Assembly: GCF_037126465.1 (NCBI RefSeq) | Contig: NC_088206.1 | Coordinates: 27,344,790-27,408,789 of the forward strand | Origin: Ornithodoros turicata | Taxonomy: Eukaryota > Arthropoda > Arachnida > Ixodida > Argasidae | Length of the DNA: 64,000 bases | Direction: 5' to 3' | Shown here: in pieces, positions 1-9,750 of the stretch | Layout: every line of letters starts with the position of its first letter | How positions within the stretch are numbered: position 1 is the stretch's first letter | Notes under the pieces: model-generated | Databases searched by the model: none | The model's input: only the letters and a program-made list of their open reading frames with translations | What the model was told of the DNA's origin: nothing | Position numbers and translations under genes: made by a program

Positions 1-869
1 ACAGCACGTTCGGTAAGTCGATACAAAATGTGAGACGGATGAAAAAGTATGCCCTAGCCTACGACAAAGAAAGCGCGCTCCGAAAAGCTAGCTCCGTCGA
101 CAGTCAGCATTTTCACATTCTGAGTGATAAGTGCATCTTGTACGAGATGAAACAACGCCGCATCAAATGCACGCACCCCCTTTACGTGGGCTTTGCCATT
201 CTTGAAATATCCAAAGTCCGAATGTACAGCTTCATCTATGAGTCGCTCTTTTCTCGCTTGACATGTCCAGTGCAATTGATCTATAGCGACACGGACAGCG
301 TAATTTTTTCTCTCACGTGTGAAAGCCTGGAAGAGCAGCTGATGAAGATTGAGAGTGAGTTAGATCTGTCTTCCTATCCGCCGGACCACCCACTTTTCAA
401 CGACGAGCACGCGAATCAGATGGGGTACTTCAAAGACGAGACGGGGGGCGGAGTTATCCAGGAAGTCGTAGCCATCCGAGCGAAAATGTACAGCATTCTC
501 TTGGCTGGGACACACAAACAGATCGCGAGAGCCAAAGGAGTTAAGAAAGACGTGGTGAGGAAACATTTATTGCACGAAGTGTACCGAGATTCTCTGTTCA
601 ATGAAAAGGCGGTCTCTCAGAAGCAGTGCACCATCCAGAGTATAAAGCAAACGATGTACACCATTTCGAGACTCAAGAAGAGCTTGGTCCCGTACGACGA
701 CAAACGCTATCTCGTGGATGCCGTACACTCCTTCCCTTATGGGAGCTGCGAATACGGTAAGCTTTCCTAGTGTTTTGACGCGTATCGCATTACGATAGTA
801 CTCCCTCTTTGTGCAGCAACGGAAAACCCGGAAGAGAGCCCGAGACCGTCGACGTCAGGCATCGAGTAA
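1..869 (+). CDS. Protein-primed family-B DNA polymerase, C-terminal part (Polinton/adintovirus-like), copy 1
   Basis: The frame is open from the window edge, so this is a partial gene. Early residues (S-T-F-G-K then N-V-R) fit polymerase motif B. Motif C reads YSDTDS near 285, with both catalytic aspartates. Further on come KMYSI, KGVKK and the PYDDKRY block that is typical of Polinton/Maverick and adintovirus polymerases near the C terminus. Such enzymes copy linear DNA from a terminal-protein primer. Read straight through, the frame stops at 768-770. A better end is made by a 60-bp intron at 757-816 (GTAAGC...GTGCAG, phase 1), after which the frame closes at 867-869, with AATAAA only 37 nt further on. 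The second copy near 55.2 kb has an intron at the same place. No lesion is visible. The family call is firm; the host or viral status is inference. Confidence 0.85.
757..816 (+). other. Predicted 60-bp phase-1 intron near the polymerase C terminus
   Basis: Donor GTAAGC follows a TAC-G codon boundary. The acceptor is a pyrimidine-rich stretch ending GTGCAG. Splicing adds about 17 codons, rich in E, P and S. The second polymerase copy has a 61-bp candidate intron (55202-55262) at the equivalent codon and in the same phase. Confidence 0.6.
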
Positions 870-905
870 CCGCGGAACAAAGAGCTGCACGCGCATGTAA
901 TCGAG

Positions 906-911
906 AATAAA
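906..911 (+). promoter_or_regulatory. Poly(A) signal of the polymerase transcript
   Basis: AATAAA lies just after the spliced polymerase stop and before a CT microsatellite. A second AATAAA-like site occurs near 1149. Confidence 0.55.
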
Positions 912-928
912 AGTTCTAGTCGAGACAT

Positions 929-953
929 CCCTCTCTCTCTCTCTCTCTCTCTC
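929..953 (+). repeat. (CT)n microsatellite
   Basis: About 12 uninterrupted CT units downstream of the polymerase poly(A) signal. Confidence 0.95.
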
Positions 954-1192
954 AGACAGGAGAAGCACGGGTCATCGTGGCAGTGTGGTAGCGGAATGGG
1001 TGTACGAAAAGAATGACCATTCCGTCATCGTGCTGGTGCAGTGACCCGCGCAATGACGACGCTGCGATGAAGGTTCCCCATATCCTTTCTGTTGAGGCAA
1101 GTCAGGGAGGGTGCAGGCATCTATCGACCAACTCTTTTGTATGTATTCAATAAACATGTTTCAGTGAAAGAAAACACAGAGTCTCGTCAAAG

Positions 1193-1651
1193 TTATTCGG
1201 ACTGTTTAATGCGTTGCATGTCAATAACCAATCGGTATTTCAATAAATCAATGACAAAGTTGGCGATGTAGACTGCTTGCAAATGTCGCTGCTTCCGCAG
1301 GGCGTGCTTAATATGAGCGATGGCACGAGCGAGAAGGTCCACGATGTCTGCTGCGATGTAGTTGAATTCTACGTTGGACAAGCTCACAAATTCGCTCATC
1401 AGTCCCAGGGGTCCGTCCGGAACCGTTATGCAGACGTTCTTGTAACGGGCGTAAATTCGTCGCACCATCTCCTGCAGCGGCCCCGGCGAGATCTCTCCTA
1501 TATTGCCAAAGCCTACCATGTCTATCACGTAGCGAAAAGCAGTGATGACGAGCTCGTTGCGGGGACTTTCGCTGTTGAAACATTCCTTCTCCACTTCTTC
1601 CCAAGAAGCGTGGGTGTGGGAACAATTTTGTAAAGAGTGGTAGCTGAACAT
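1193..1651 (-). CDS. Small protein of unknown function, paralog of the 7.76-kb gene
   Basis: The first ATG is at 1651, giving 152 residues. A TATA box (TATAAAGG) lies at 1688-1695, about 40 nt upstream. I do not recognise the family. It aligns along its whole length with the 160-residue product at 7760-8242 at roughly 40% identity. Shared blocks are SWE, CF..E.PRN, YV.DMV, RIY..Y.N.C, GPLGLM.EF and QAVYIA.F..DLLK. The pattern suggests a compact, mostly helical protein with no signal peptide and no clear membrane segment. It converges on the polymerase gene, with 323 bp between the two ends. This arrangement suggests a Polinton- or virus-derived accessory gene. The frame is intact and its promoter looks usable. 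Confidence 0.7.
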   Translation of the reverse strand: MFSYHSLQNCSHTHASWEEVEKECFNSESPRNELVITAFRYVIDMVGFGNIGEISPGPLQEMVRRIYARYKNVCITVPDGPLGLMSEFVSLSNVEFNYIAADIVDLLARAIAHIKHALRKQRHLQAVYIANFVIDLLKYRLVIDMQRIKQSE

Positions 1652-1687
1652 CTTCACGTAGTGATGACGCGAGCGCGGTGCGCGCTG

Positions 1688-1695
1688 CCTTTATA
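1688..1695 (-). promoter_or_regulatory. TATA box of the 1.2-1.65 kb gene
   Basis: TATAAAGG on the minus strand, 37-44 nt before the ATG, which implies a very short 5' leader. Upstream sequence on that strand is extremely CG-rich. Confidence 0.6.
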
Positions 1696-1799
1696 GAGAT
1701 AAACGCGCGCGCGCGCGCAAAGAACGGAGAATGAAAGCGAAACTGAAAAGCCACCCGTCGCCGCTAGGAGCGCGCGCGCGCGCAGCAGAGAGCCGAAAC

Positions 1800-2720
1800 C
1801 GAAAACACCCGCGGCCGGCGCAGAGGGAGCTAGCAGCGCGCGCGCGCATGCGCGGACGAGTGGAGCAGAGGGCGCGCGCGCGTCGCCTCTCTCAGTTTCT
1901 CTCGGACCGTCGCGGAAGACGGACGTGCGCTCCGCGCGCTCGCTCAGTTTCTGGCTGCCTCTCGTAGAGAGCAGACGTATGTTCTCCGCGCTCGCTCAGT
2001 TTCTGCCTGGAAGTTGCCGCGGGGGAAAAGGTGAGTGAGTGATTTGACGCGCTCCTTTTCTCGTATGTTTGCCGTTTTAGCGGTGACCGCGCTCGTGTTA
2101 AGCCTTTTCTCGCATGTTTAGACTTGTTTTGCGGTGTCCAAGCCTGTTGACGCATGTTTAGCGATGTGTGGTTCCCGCCTTGTGTTAGCTGCATAGTGTT
2201 GTGGTTAGGGCTAAGCGATCGCCCCCGTAAGCCTCTTTCCTCGTATGTTTGCCGTGTTTAGCGGTGACCGCGCTCGTGTTAAGCCTTTTCTCGCATGTTT
2301 AGCGATGTGTGGTTCCCGCCTTGTGTTAGCTGCGTAGTGTTGAGCTTAGGCCTAAGCGATCGTCCCCGTAAGCCTTTTTCCCCGATGTGTACTGTTTTCT
2401 GTTTAGCAGTAGCGGTTAGACCTTTTCTCTCGCATGCCTAGACTTGCTTGGCAGTGCTGTCATTTTTACCTGCCGCTAGTATCTTGTTCTGTCTTTCTCG
2501 TCTAGAGCTATGATGGTGGCGCCATCTGGTGTGATGCCTTGCAACTAAGTGGTCACCTGTCGTCGATCTCTGCAACTGCTGGGTGCAAACTACCAACATG
2601 GCGGACGCTGGTCACTCGGGTGTTGCGGAGCGGCTTCTTCGCCGCGGCATCGTTGATTTTCGAATAAATTGTTTCTGTCCACTCTATTTCCATCTTTTTA
2701 TTTTATTTTCTGCCTGTTAT
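1800..2720 (+). repeat. Dispersed repeat, copy 1 (partner at 26.38-26.96 kb)
   Basis: A GC-rich 5' part carries (CG)n runs and repeated CTCAGTTTCT motifs. It is followed by CGCGGGGGAAAAGGTGAGTGA, which holds a good splice-donor consensus. Then come reiterated TTTTCTCGCATGTTTAG-type phrases and a GGCGCCATCTGGTGTGATG block. The repeat closes with AATAAA near 2662 and a T-rich tail. The same order of blocks recurs at 26.4-26.96 kb. Within copy 1 a stretch of about 150 bp is duplicated (2050-2190 against 2230-2370). No credible long frame is present. It could be an LTR, a retrocopied noncoding transcript or the 5' part of a retroelement. Confidence 0.6.
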
Positions 2721-2733
2721 TTTTCTTTTTTAT

Positions 2734-2902
2734 GGACTCTCATGGTGCACAACGCTCAGCTGGTCTGGACACGAGTTAGACTTTCCCCAATTAGTGTGGT
2801 GGCTCCCTGGAGGGTGCTGATTAATGTGGGGGGTCCCAATTAGCTCTAATTGCCAATTAAATCGTGTTCAGGCCAGTTGGGCGTTGTGCACCGTGAGAGT
2901 CC
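2734..2902. mobile_element. MITE of 169 bp
   Basis: Termini GGACTCTCAYGGTGCACAAC form an inverted repeat of about 35 bp (2734-2768 against 2868-2902) around an AT-rich core with repeated AATTAG phrases. It has no coding capacity. The size and structure fit a miniature inverted-repeat DNA transposon. I did not settle a target duplication. Confidence 0.65.
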
Positions 2903-3559
2903 AGTACTTACTACTCATGATCACGTGTCAATTTAATTTCATTTATTTAACCCTTAAAGGCCCGAGGGCATTACATAAGGGGGGAATTACGCTTTGACAA
3001 GACAGAGACATAGCACAGGGTCAGGATATCTGGACTCCCCCTTGAGATCCACATCTAAAGTAACATGATCAGAAAACACAACCATCTTTACCACAAAGTC
3101 GATGCTACACCAATCAGAAGCTACTAAATTGGTATAATCCCAACAGGTGCCTTTTGCACTCATTTCTCCCTTGCACCTTATTCGCATTGAATGCCTTGCC
3201 TAATAAAATAGGTGCATCAATCTCAGTTGATGCATTTTGAAAAAGTTTGAAATAGAATATGTTTGATGATAAAAGTGTTATCGTGTTAAAGTAGTAAGGT
3301 ATAATGTTATGGTGGCTATGCTACGCTATTGTATCGCAACCCTACACGGCCAAGTAGGCTGTAATATTGGTAAATAAAGGTCAAGTTAGTTCTGTCCAAA
3401 GCGTAGGGTGGCAACAGCACGTGACTTACGCACTGTGTAATAGCACAGGACGCTCGTTATAGGCCTGCAGTGGAACAAATTGAAAACTATGGCATTATCT
3501 TGTCAATAAGACGACGCCCAAGGGACAGAGCACTACAAACACAAATAGGCATAACAGCT

Positions 3560-3965
3560 AACATAGACATGCGATAATTGCATAAGATTGAAGCTTCACT
3601 GCGGTGCAAGTGAACGTCACCCATCTACCAACACACAAAAAGAAAGCGGACACATGTCACAGCAGTGTGAACGCGGTAATACCGTGATAGCGGAAGCTCA
3701 CCATACCAACAATCAACCAAAACAAAGCACAGGCGTAGAGCGCCATGGCGCTTTGACGAAGTGTACACAGAATCAGAACACACAGGCAGCTGATAATTGC
3801 AGAAGATTGAATCTTCACAGCGGTGCTAAGCGGTACAAGTAAACACCTCAACCCATCTACCAACACACCAGCAAGAAAGCGGATCCATAACTTGCTACCT
3901 CTCTATCCTTTCGTTAAGAAAGCGGACACATGCCAGAGTAAACGCGACAATAGGTCGATAATATG
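3560..3965. repeat. Imperfect two-unit tandem duplication
   Basis: The phrases GATAATTGC..AAGATTGAA, CCATCTACCAACACAC and GAAAGCGGACACATG occur in the same order around 3574-3680 and 3791-3960, a shift of about 220-260 bp. There is no gene. The flank at 2905-3560 holds nothing I can assign. Confidence 0.55.
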
Positions 3966-4309
3966 CCGTGATAACGGCTACTGAAAGCGTTGTACGCCAC
4001 AATCCACAATCTGCGAAGTCCACTGAAGCAGAACCAAAACATGCGTGTTTTTTTTTTCTTCGTAACTCTACCACAGTTACTCGCTGTGCAACAAGCACCA
4101 AGTTTTGATGGGTCGGCTGCGCTGCAGCAGCCAATCAGGGTACGTATAGGCGCCCATGCGTGCTGCTGGCTAGGTTACGGATATACGCTGTCTGGTTCGA
4201 ACCCCACAGCGTCTGGGACACCGTCGCGTATTTTCCCAGCGCGGCGCCTGTGCGGAGGGTTGTCCGCGTGCTTATCGGCGGGGGGAGGGCTGCGTGCGCG
4301 CTTACTCGC

Positions 4310-5230
4310 TCACATTTTTCAGCCTGGGCCAACTTCTTTCGTAGTTTTTCAATCTGCGCCGACTTTTTTCGCGTATTTTTCCTCGCGTGCGGCACGCGGC
4401 GCTCGGGTGGAGGCTCTTACCGGTGGGCGGAGCGTGGCCGGAGGGCTGCGTGCGCGCTTGCTCGCTCACATTTTTCAGCCTGGGACAACTTCTTTCGTCA
4501 TTTTTCAATCTGTGTCGATTTCAATCGTAATTTGTTTTCGTCTACAACGGGTGTGCAGTAGGCTGTTTACATGCAAAGGATAGCCATACACAAAAGTACA
4601 AGTGGAAATATATTTATTAAAGTCATTAATGTCAGAAATTAAGTTATGACTCTGTGTGAAGGAGAAAGACTTAGCCAAAAAACCTGATACAGAAGAAACA
4701 CAATACACCAAACAAAGCTTATGCTTATTACAGGCATGATGCAATACCAGGAGTTTTAATTACAAAGTTCTGATAGATGTATGTAACTTCAAGAACAATA
4801 GCTGAGCCGACTTCTCTAGCGATTTTTTATTATTTTTTTAGCGTGCGGTGGGTGGCGCGCAGGTGAGGGGCTGTCCGGGGGCATACCAGCAGGCCAACGG
4901 GCTCGGTGCGCCCTGGGCCGACTTCTTTGGCGATTTTTCCGTATGGGCCGACTTCTCTAGCGATTTTTTTTTCAGCGTGCGGTGGGCGGTGCGCAGGTGA
5001 GGGGCTGTCCGTGTGTTTACCAGCTGGCTGAAGAGCTGAGCATACACTTATGGTTGTAGACACTGGGCTGACTTTGGCTATTTTTCAGCCTGGGCCGAAT
5101 TCGTTCGCATTTTTTTCATGCGGCGCGCAAGTAGGGACATGCACACTGACAACATCGGGCCACATCTTTGGCGATTTTTTCACACTGGGACGACTTCGTT
5201 CGCAATTTTTTTCAGGTGGTGCGTGTATCA
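4310..5230. repeat. Iteron-like motif array in the outer TIR
   Basis: A motif near TGGGCCGACTTCTTTCGCGA followed by a T-run recurs about ten or more times. Examples are near 4328, 4357, 4480, 4806, 4915, 4945, 5068, 5092, 5157 and 5186. The mirror set occupies about 14020-14900. Spacing is irregular (about 25-150 bp). Such repeats could be replication-initiator or terminal-protein binding sites; that role is inference. Confidence 0.6.
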
Positions 5231-5914
5231 AAATTAAAAGTTTTATTATAAAAGTATAACATGAGCACTCTAGCGGAGTTTTAATTACAAAGTTCTGATA
5301 CGTAACTTCATGCACAACAGCTAATATTCCATTATGACACATTTAATCAAAAAAGATATTTTTAATCAATATACTCACAATCAAAATTAAAAGTTTTATT
5401 ATAAAAAGTCGAACATTATTATACGTGACCACCATACTGGAGCTTTAATTACAAGTGCCGATATATGTATTGGACAGCAGAGAACCTGGAAGACCATGGG
5501 ACACGAACACAAGAGGAAATCAAATCTATAACACTACATTGGTTAATCAAAACAACAAAGGAGGAGAAAAATCTATCATTTTAATTATCATAAATCATCA
5601 TCGTGACTTCCCCACACAATTTTCATTCTAAGAGACACTACAAACCTTACTTTGTTTTATGAATTCAATACAGAAAACATATTAAAAATGAACTTCAACA
5701 CATAGCACGCTCCTAGCCAACAATCAGCTCTAATAATATCTGCCCTGATTTGTTGAAGACGGGAGGCGTACACCTGACAGTTATGAACATTTTCGAGTGC
5801 AATAGGGAAGATTATTCCAACATTACACAATTAATCATTTTCTTATTAAGTAAACAGTATAGGCATATGGAAATAATGACAAACACGATCAACAGCTAAT
5901 AGAGAATCAAAATC

Positions 5915-6330
5915 TATCACATAAACAACAGACAGATGCAGGAAAATAAATGAAAAAAGAACCTATCAAAACGATAAACATGCACGGACGAATAGCAGAG
6001 AAGCACTCTAAACGGCGCATCTGCCAACGTGTAAACAACAGACAGGAAAATATTACTGAAACAGCTAATAGAGAGCCAAAATCCAACACCTAAACAAGAG
6101 GTACACAAAGGATAAATAGATGAAGAACAATCTAACAAAACAAGAAACATGCATGGATGAATAGCAGAGAAACACTCTAAACGGTGCATCTACCAACGGT
6201 AAACAACAGACACATGTAGTAAAATAATTGAAAAAGAATCAATCAAAACGATAAACATGTACGGATGAATAGCAGAGAAACGCTTCGAACGATGCATCTG
6301 CCAACATGTAAACAACACACAGGAAAATAA
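5915..6330. repeat. Tandem units of about 130 bp inside the left TIR
   Basis: Phrases AAACAACAGACA, AAACATG.ACGGA.GAATAGCAGAGAA and the following CATCTGCCAAC recur three times. The equivalent stretch of the right arm (about 13080-13330) holds only about two units, so copy number differs between the arms. Confidence 0.65.
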
Positions 6331-6910
6331 TAGCAAAACCAACTATCAAACATTAGAATTTGAAATTGAAATAATATATCTTTTGAACTATCATAAAATC
6401 AACCTTGCGAGCTAACAATATAGAATTTTCATCCTACTCAGGCACTATAAACATTACCTTGACAGAGCTATCCAAACACGCACCACAGCTATGCTTTACA
6501 CAGTACAACCAGACTCGAGACTGGCGGTGTCACTCTCTCCCTCTATGCAGCCCGGTGGGGTCACTCTCTCCATCTATACAGCCCAAAGTGTGGAACCTGT
6601 TGTCAATCTGCGGGGTGGGGAAATCCTCTCTCTTTTTCACATTCTTTTCTCCAAAAGGAAATATTCTTAGGATCGGTGTACAGAGACGAATTTTTTATTG
6701 ATCGCAAATAGACGTTGGAATTATTCGACTCTCAAGAACACAATAAGAATTCTATCAAAAAACAATAGAACACAAAAAAAATCTAAGAATAGACTTTCTA
6801 AGCAAACGAGAAAATATTATCGGCGCAAACAATACTCAACGAGAAACGCTGCATTTTAATGTATTTCAGATCAGACACAACTATTAGGCAATCATTATTC
6901 TCAACTTACG

Positions 6911-7619
6911 AAATATCAATCGAGTGAAAGTCAAGTTTATTCAGTGATAGAAACAATACTAATTCGAAAACGAGAAACAAATTTAATTACACAATTTTTA
7001 ATGATAACTTTGCAACAGTAATTTCTACACGCAGAAGCCACAAACAACTCATATGAAATGCAAAATTATTGTGTTTGCTATAGCGGAAATCAACGCACAC
7101 AACATTCCCAACTAGTAGAATATTTTTATTAATATCAATCGAGTGATCATCTGAAACAAAGTCAAAGCAGTAATTAATTTAGGCAAACATTTTCCTAACC
7201 AAGTGCGCAAATACATCACAGAAACACGTCTTTTTCATTGAGGACCCAATAGTGGAAACAAAATATCAATCGAGTGAAAGTCAAGTTTATTCAGTGATAG
7301 AAACAATACTAATTCGAAAACGAGAAACAAATTTAATTACATATTTTTTATGATAACTTTGCAACAGTAATTTCTACACGCAGAAGCCACAATCAACTCA
7401 TCTGAAATGCAAATTATAGTGTTTGCTACAGCGGAAATCAACGCACACAACATTCCCAACTAATAGAATATTTTTATTAATATCAATCGAGTGATCATCT
7501 GAAACAAAGTCAAAAGCAGTAATTAATTAATTTAGGCAAACATTTTTCGTAACCACGCAGCGCAAATATACATCACAGAAACACGTCTTTTTCATTCAGG
7601 ACCCACTAGTGGAAACGAA
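6911..7619. repeat. Tandem direct duplication, unit about 350 bp
   Basis: The sequence beginning AAATATCAATCGAGTGAAAG at 6911 restarts at 7261 and matches through GGACCCANTAGTGGAAAC with few changes. It lies between the left TIR and the first gene, ending 140 bp before that ATG. It could be regulatory or origin sequence, or simple slippage. The 6649-6910 stretch is AT-rich and featureless. Confidence 0.8.
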
Positions 7620-7759
7620 ATGAGAGAGGGAAGCTGAGTTCCCGTACACTTTCGTTAAGGTTACGCCCGCAGGGAGTAGGGGAATCCAACATGTGGAACA
7701 TTCTTAACACGATAATACATTTTTAATAAATAAAATTACCAACAATATGATTTAATTAA

Positions 7760-8242
7760 ATGTCGAGGCGCACTACAAAACAGAACAGACAATTGCTATA
7801 CATTGAAGAGATGGACAGATTTTGTACTCGTTACCATACGTCATGGGAGGACTTGATAAAAAGCTGCTTCGAAAAGGAGGAGCCGCGAAACGATTCATTT
7901 ATTGCTGCATTTCAATACGTCCTAGACATGGTCGTACTCGGAGATATGGCGCAAATTATGGAATTCAGGATGCGAGAACTTGTATGTCGAATCTACAATA
8001 GTTATCAAAATATTTGCACGTCATCATCGGAAGGACCACTGGGGTTGATGGTGGAGTTTTTGAGGTTTGCTAACGAAGAATTGAAATACACTAGACCAAA
8101 CGTTATTGTAATCATTGCAATGGGCATTGCATTAATCAAGAAAGCAATCAGATCAAATTATCATATACAGGCAGTCTATATCGCACGATTCATTACGGAT
8201 TTATTGAAATTACACCTAACAGTTGAAATGGAAAGTACATAA
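7760..8242 (+). CDS. Long-TIR element gene 1: unknown 160-residue protein
   Basis: An intact frame from ATG at 7760, in AT-rich DNA. The protein has a basic N terminus (SRRTTKQNR), then a charged, helical-looking body. Conserved blocks SWEDL, EPRND, YVLDMV, RIYNSYQNIC, GPLGLMVEF and QAVYIARFITDLLK are shared with the minus-strand product at 1193-1651. Conservation between two separate loci and two base compositions argues for real coding sequence. There is no signal peptide, no evident metal site and no catalytic motif I know. A second gene follows after 66 bp on the same strand, so the pair may share a transcript. The function is unknown; an accessory or regulatory role in a Polinton-like or viral element is inference. 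Confidence 0.75.
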   Translation: MSRRTTKQNRQLLYIEEMDRFCTRYHTSWEDLIKSCFEKEEPRNDSFIAAFQYVLDMVVLGDMAQIMEFRMRELVCRIYNSYQNICTSSSEGPLGLMVEFLRFANEELKYTRPNVIVIIAMGIALIKKAIRSNYHIQAVYIARFITDLLKLHLTVEMEST

Positions 8243-8308
8243 AAAATCTTATCACGTGATATATTCCACTAGAGCCTCTACACATTAATTTTATTCTACC
8301 AGTTAAGG

Positions 8309-8665
8309 ATGTCGAATGAACAGAAGTTCAATATTGTCGTGCAAGGTCTGGTGTATCATCACTTATTGAAACTCAACAAACATATCAATTGTGGTGGGCC
8401 ACCGGACGATTTTCATCTAATACTCTCTTGTACCCCATTCAAGAATCTTCATACAAAGAAAGGAAACATCAATAAGAGACTGTGCAAGTTCATCGCAACA
8501 AAGTGCAAGTTGTTGAAGCAATACAAACACGGCGACAACATATCACCTGCGTTCATCAACGCTGGATTCAAGCGCCCAATAATCAGAATAAACTACTTGA
8601 TGTCTTCGGAATTCATCAATCAAGACAACAAACGAAAACTTCGGAGTTTGGAATATGAACTGTAA
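8309..8665 (+). CDS. Long-TIR element gene 2: unknown 118-residue basic protein
   Basis: An intact frame from ATG at 8309 to TAA, directly downstream of gene 1, with AATAAA at 8674-8679 just after the stop. The product is lysine-rich, with segments such as KKGNINKRLCKF and KCKLLKQYKHG, suggesting a small basic, possibly nucleic-acid-binding protein. Cysteines are few and do not form a standard zinc finger. I recognise no family. The tight spacing and the poly(A) signal after gene 2 only are consistent with one bicistronic or readthrough transcript. No homolog occurs elsewhere in the window. Confidence 0.6.
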   Translation: MSNEQKFNIVVQGLVYHHLLKLNKHINCGGPPDDFHLILSCTPFKNLHTKKGNINKRLCKFIATKCKLLKQYKHGDNISPAFINAGFKRPIIRINYLMSSEFINQDNKRKLRSLEYEL

Positions 8666-8673
8666 TTTATCGA

Positions 8674-8679
8674 AATAAA
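8674..8679 (+). promoter_or_regulatory. Poly(A) signal after element gene 2
   Basis: AATAAA begins 9 nt after the gene 2 stop codon. From 8680 to 9738 the element is AT-rich, with no gene I can support. Confidence 0.5.
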
Positions 8680-9738
8680 CAAGTGTATAATTGAAATAAT
8701 AATTGTGTTCTTTGTCATCATTGTAATGTATTCTACACAGCGCAACGAAAACAGCTTATGACTAGATTGAAGATTGCTAAGGAGACACTACGTACAAGGA
8801 TCTTCGCATGGAATCAGCGCTGGCAATCAAAGAGATTTTTACGCGGCCACGCTCTATACAACACCGACACCCGAAGGGAAGAATTGTAGAAGAATCGATA
8901 ATAGAAATTTAGAGGCATGTTACATCAATCTTTGTTTACAAAGAGGATCACTAATATTTTGCGAAAGCTTATTTTACGAATTAAATTGCACAGTGTATAT
9001 ATTTTCTCAGACTATTGGACAGTTGACAATACTATATTGAAAGGAATCTATTATCAAATGACGCGATGCAAGTGATGGACATGCATGATGCGCTAGCGGA
9101 GTCTGCAATTCTAATCATCATAACATGCGGCACACAATTCCAATAAGATTTTGGGAGAATCGAATCACGCAACTGTCATCAGAAATGTTTAACTAATGAA
9201 GATGTGCACTATCCATAAGATATGTAATTATAATAAGTAAATATTCCTTTTGCAAACTTAACCAAAGCAGCACACATAAACGTAGCTCCAATTCGCAGAA
9301 CGCACCCGAGTTTTTTCATCACCCATACTGAAAAACTATGAGTCTACTCACTATGTCACGGCATATGAGGCACTACAAATGGGAAGGACATACATTAATT
9401 TTAGAAGATTTTAGATCATAATGAAACGAAACGCAAACTCCAACACCAAAGGTTCTTGTTTAAATTTTCAAAGTCAAAACTGTATACTATTTCTTACAAT
9501 TTTTTAATATATAGATTAAAAAGCTGTCTATATAGTCACACATTGTATACAATATATTTGTTTGTACATAAATTGCTAAAATTTATCAGATCACATTCCG
9601 GAGCAGTGGTGACTATCGGTAAGTGTTTAATTAAAATTTGAACTGCTGTCGCAATTTACGAACTGAGTTGGAGAAAGTGTAATTTCGCAGCTTTAGCTGG
9701 CTCACTTTGATACGCGAAGGCTTTAAGAACTCTTTGAC

Positions 9739-9750
9739 GATGTCAAAGAA
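9739..9750 (+). repeat. PLE target-site duplication, left
   Basis: GATGTCAAAGAA, repeated exactly at 12609-12620 directly after the PLE 3' end. Confidence 0.85.

Larger units (their letters stand above)
4189..6648 (+). repeat. Left terminal inverted repeat (about 2.46 kb)
   Basis: Its reverse complement is found at 12754-15020, with matches all along the arm. These include the outer GC-rich part, the AAAACTTTTAATTTTGAT blocks, the tandem AATAGCAGAGAA units and the inner ACTTTGGGCTGTATAG region. The arm is about 190 bp longer than its partner, mainly through an extra internal tandem unit. The outer 1 kb is GC-rich and iterated; the inner part is AT-rich. Confidence 0.85.

Noticed and set aside
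1308..1754. Minus-strand frame of 148 codons overlapping the 1.2-1.65 kb gene
   Set aside because: It is a different frame of the same DNA, and only the other frame matches the paralog at 7760-8242.
3990..4583. Overlapping frames of up to 197 codons in the outer left TIR, with counterparts at 14627-15091
   Set aside because: They exist in several frames and both strands, follow the iterated GC-rich motif (LAHIFQPG, RLLAHIFQ phrases) and differ in frame between arms. They are best explained as shadows of repeats.
8774..9040. Possible third gene of the long-TIR element (88 codons)
   Set aside because: No start context, no paralog and low-complexity AT-rich end. It cannot be separated from chance.
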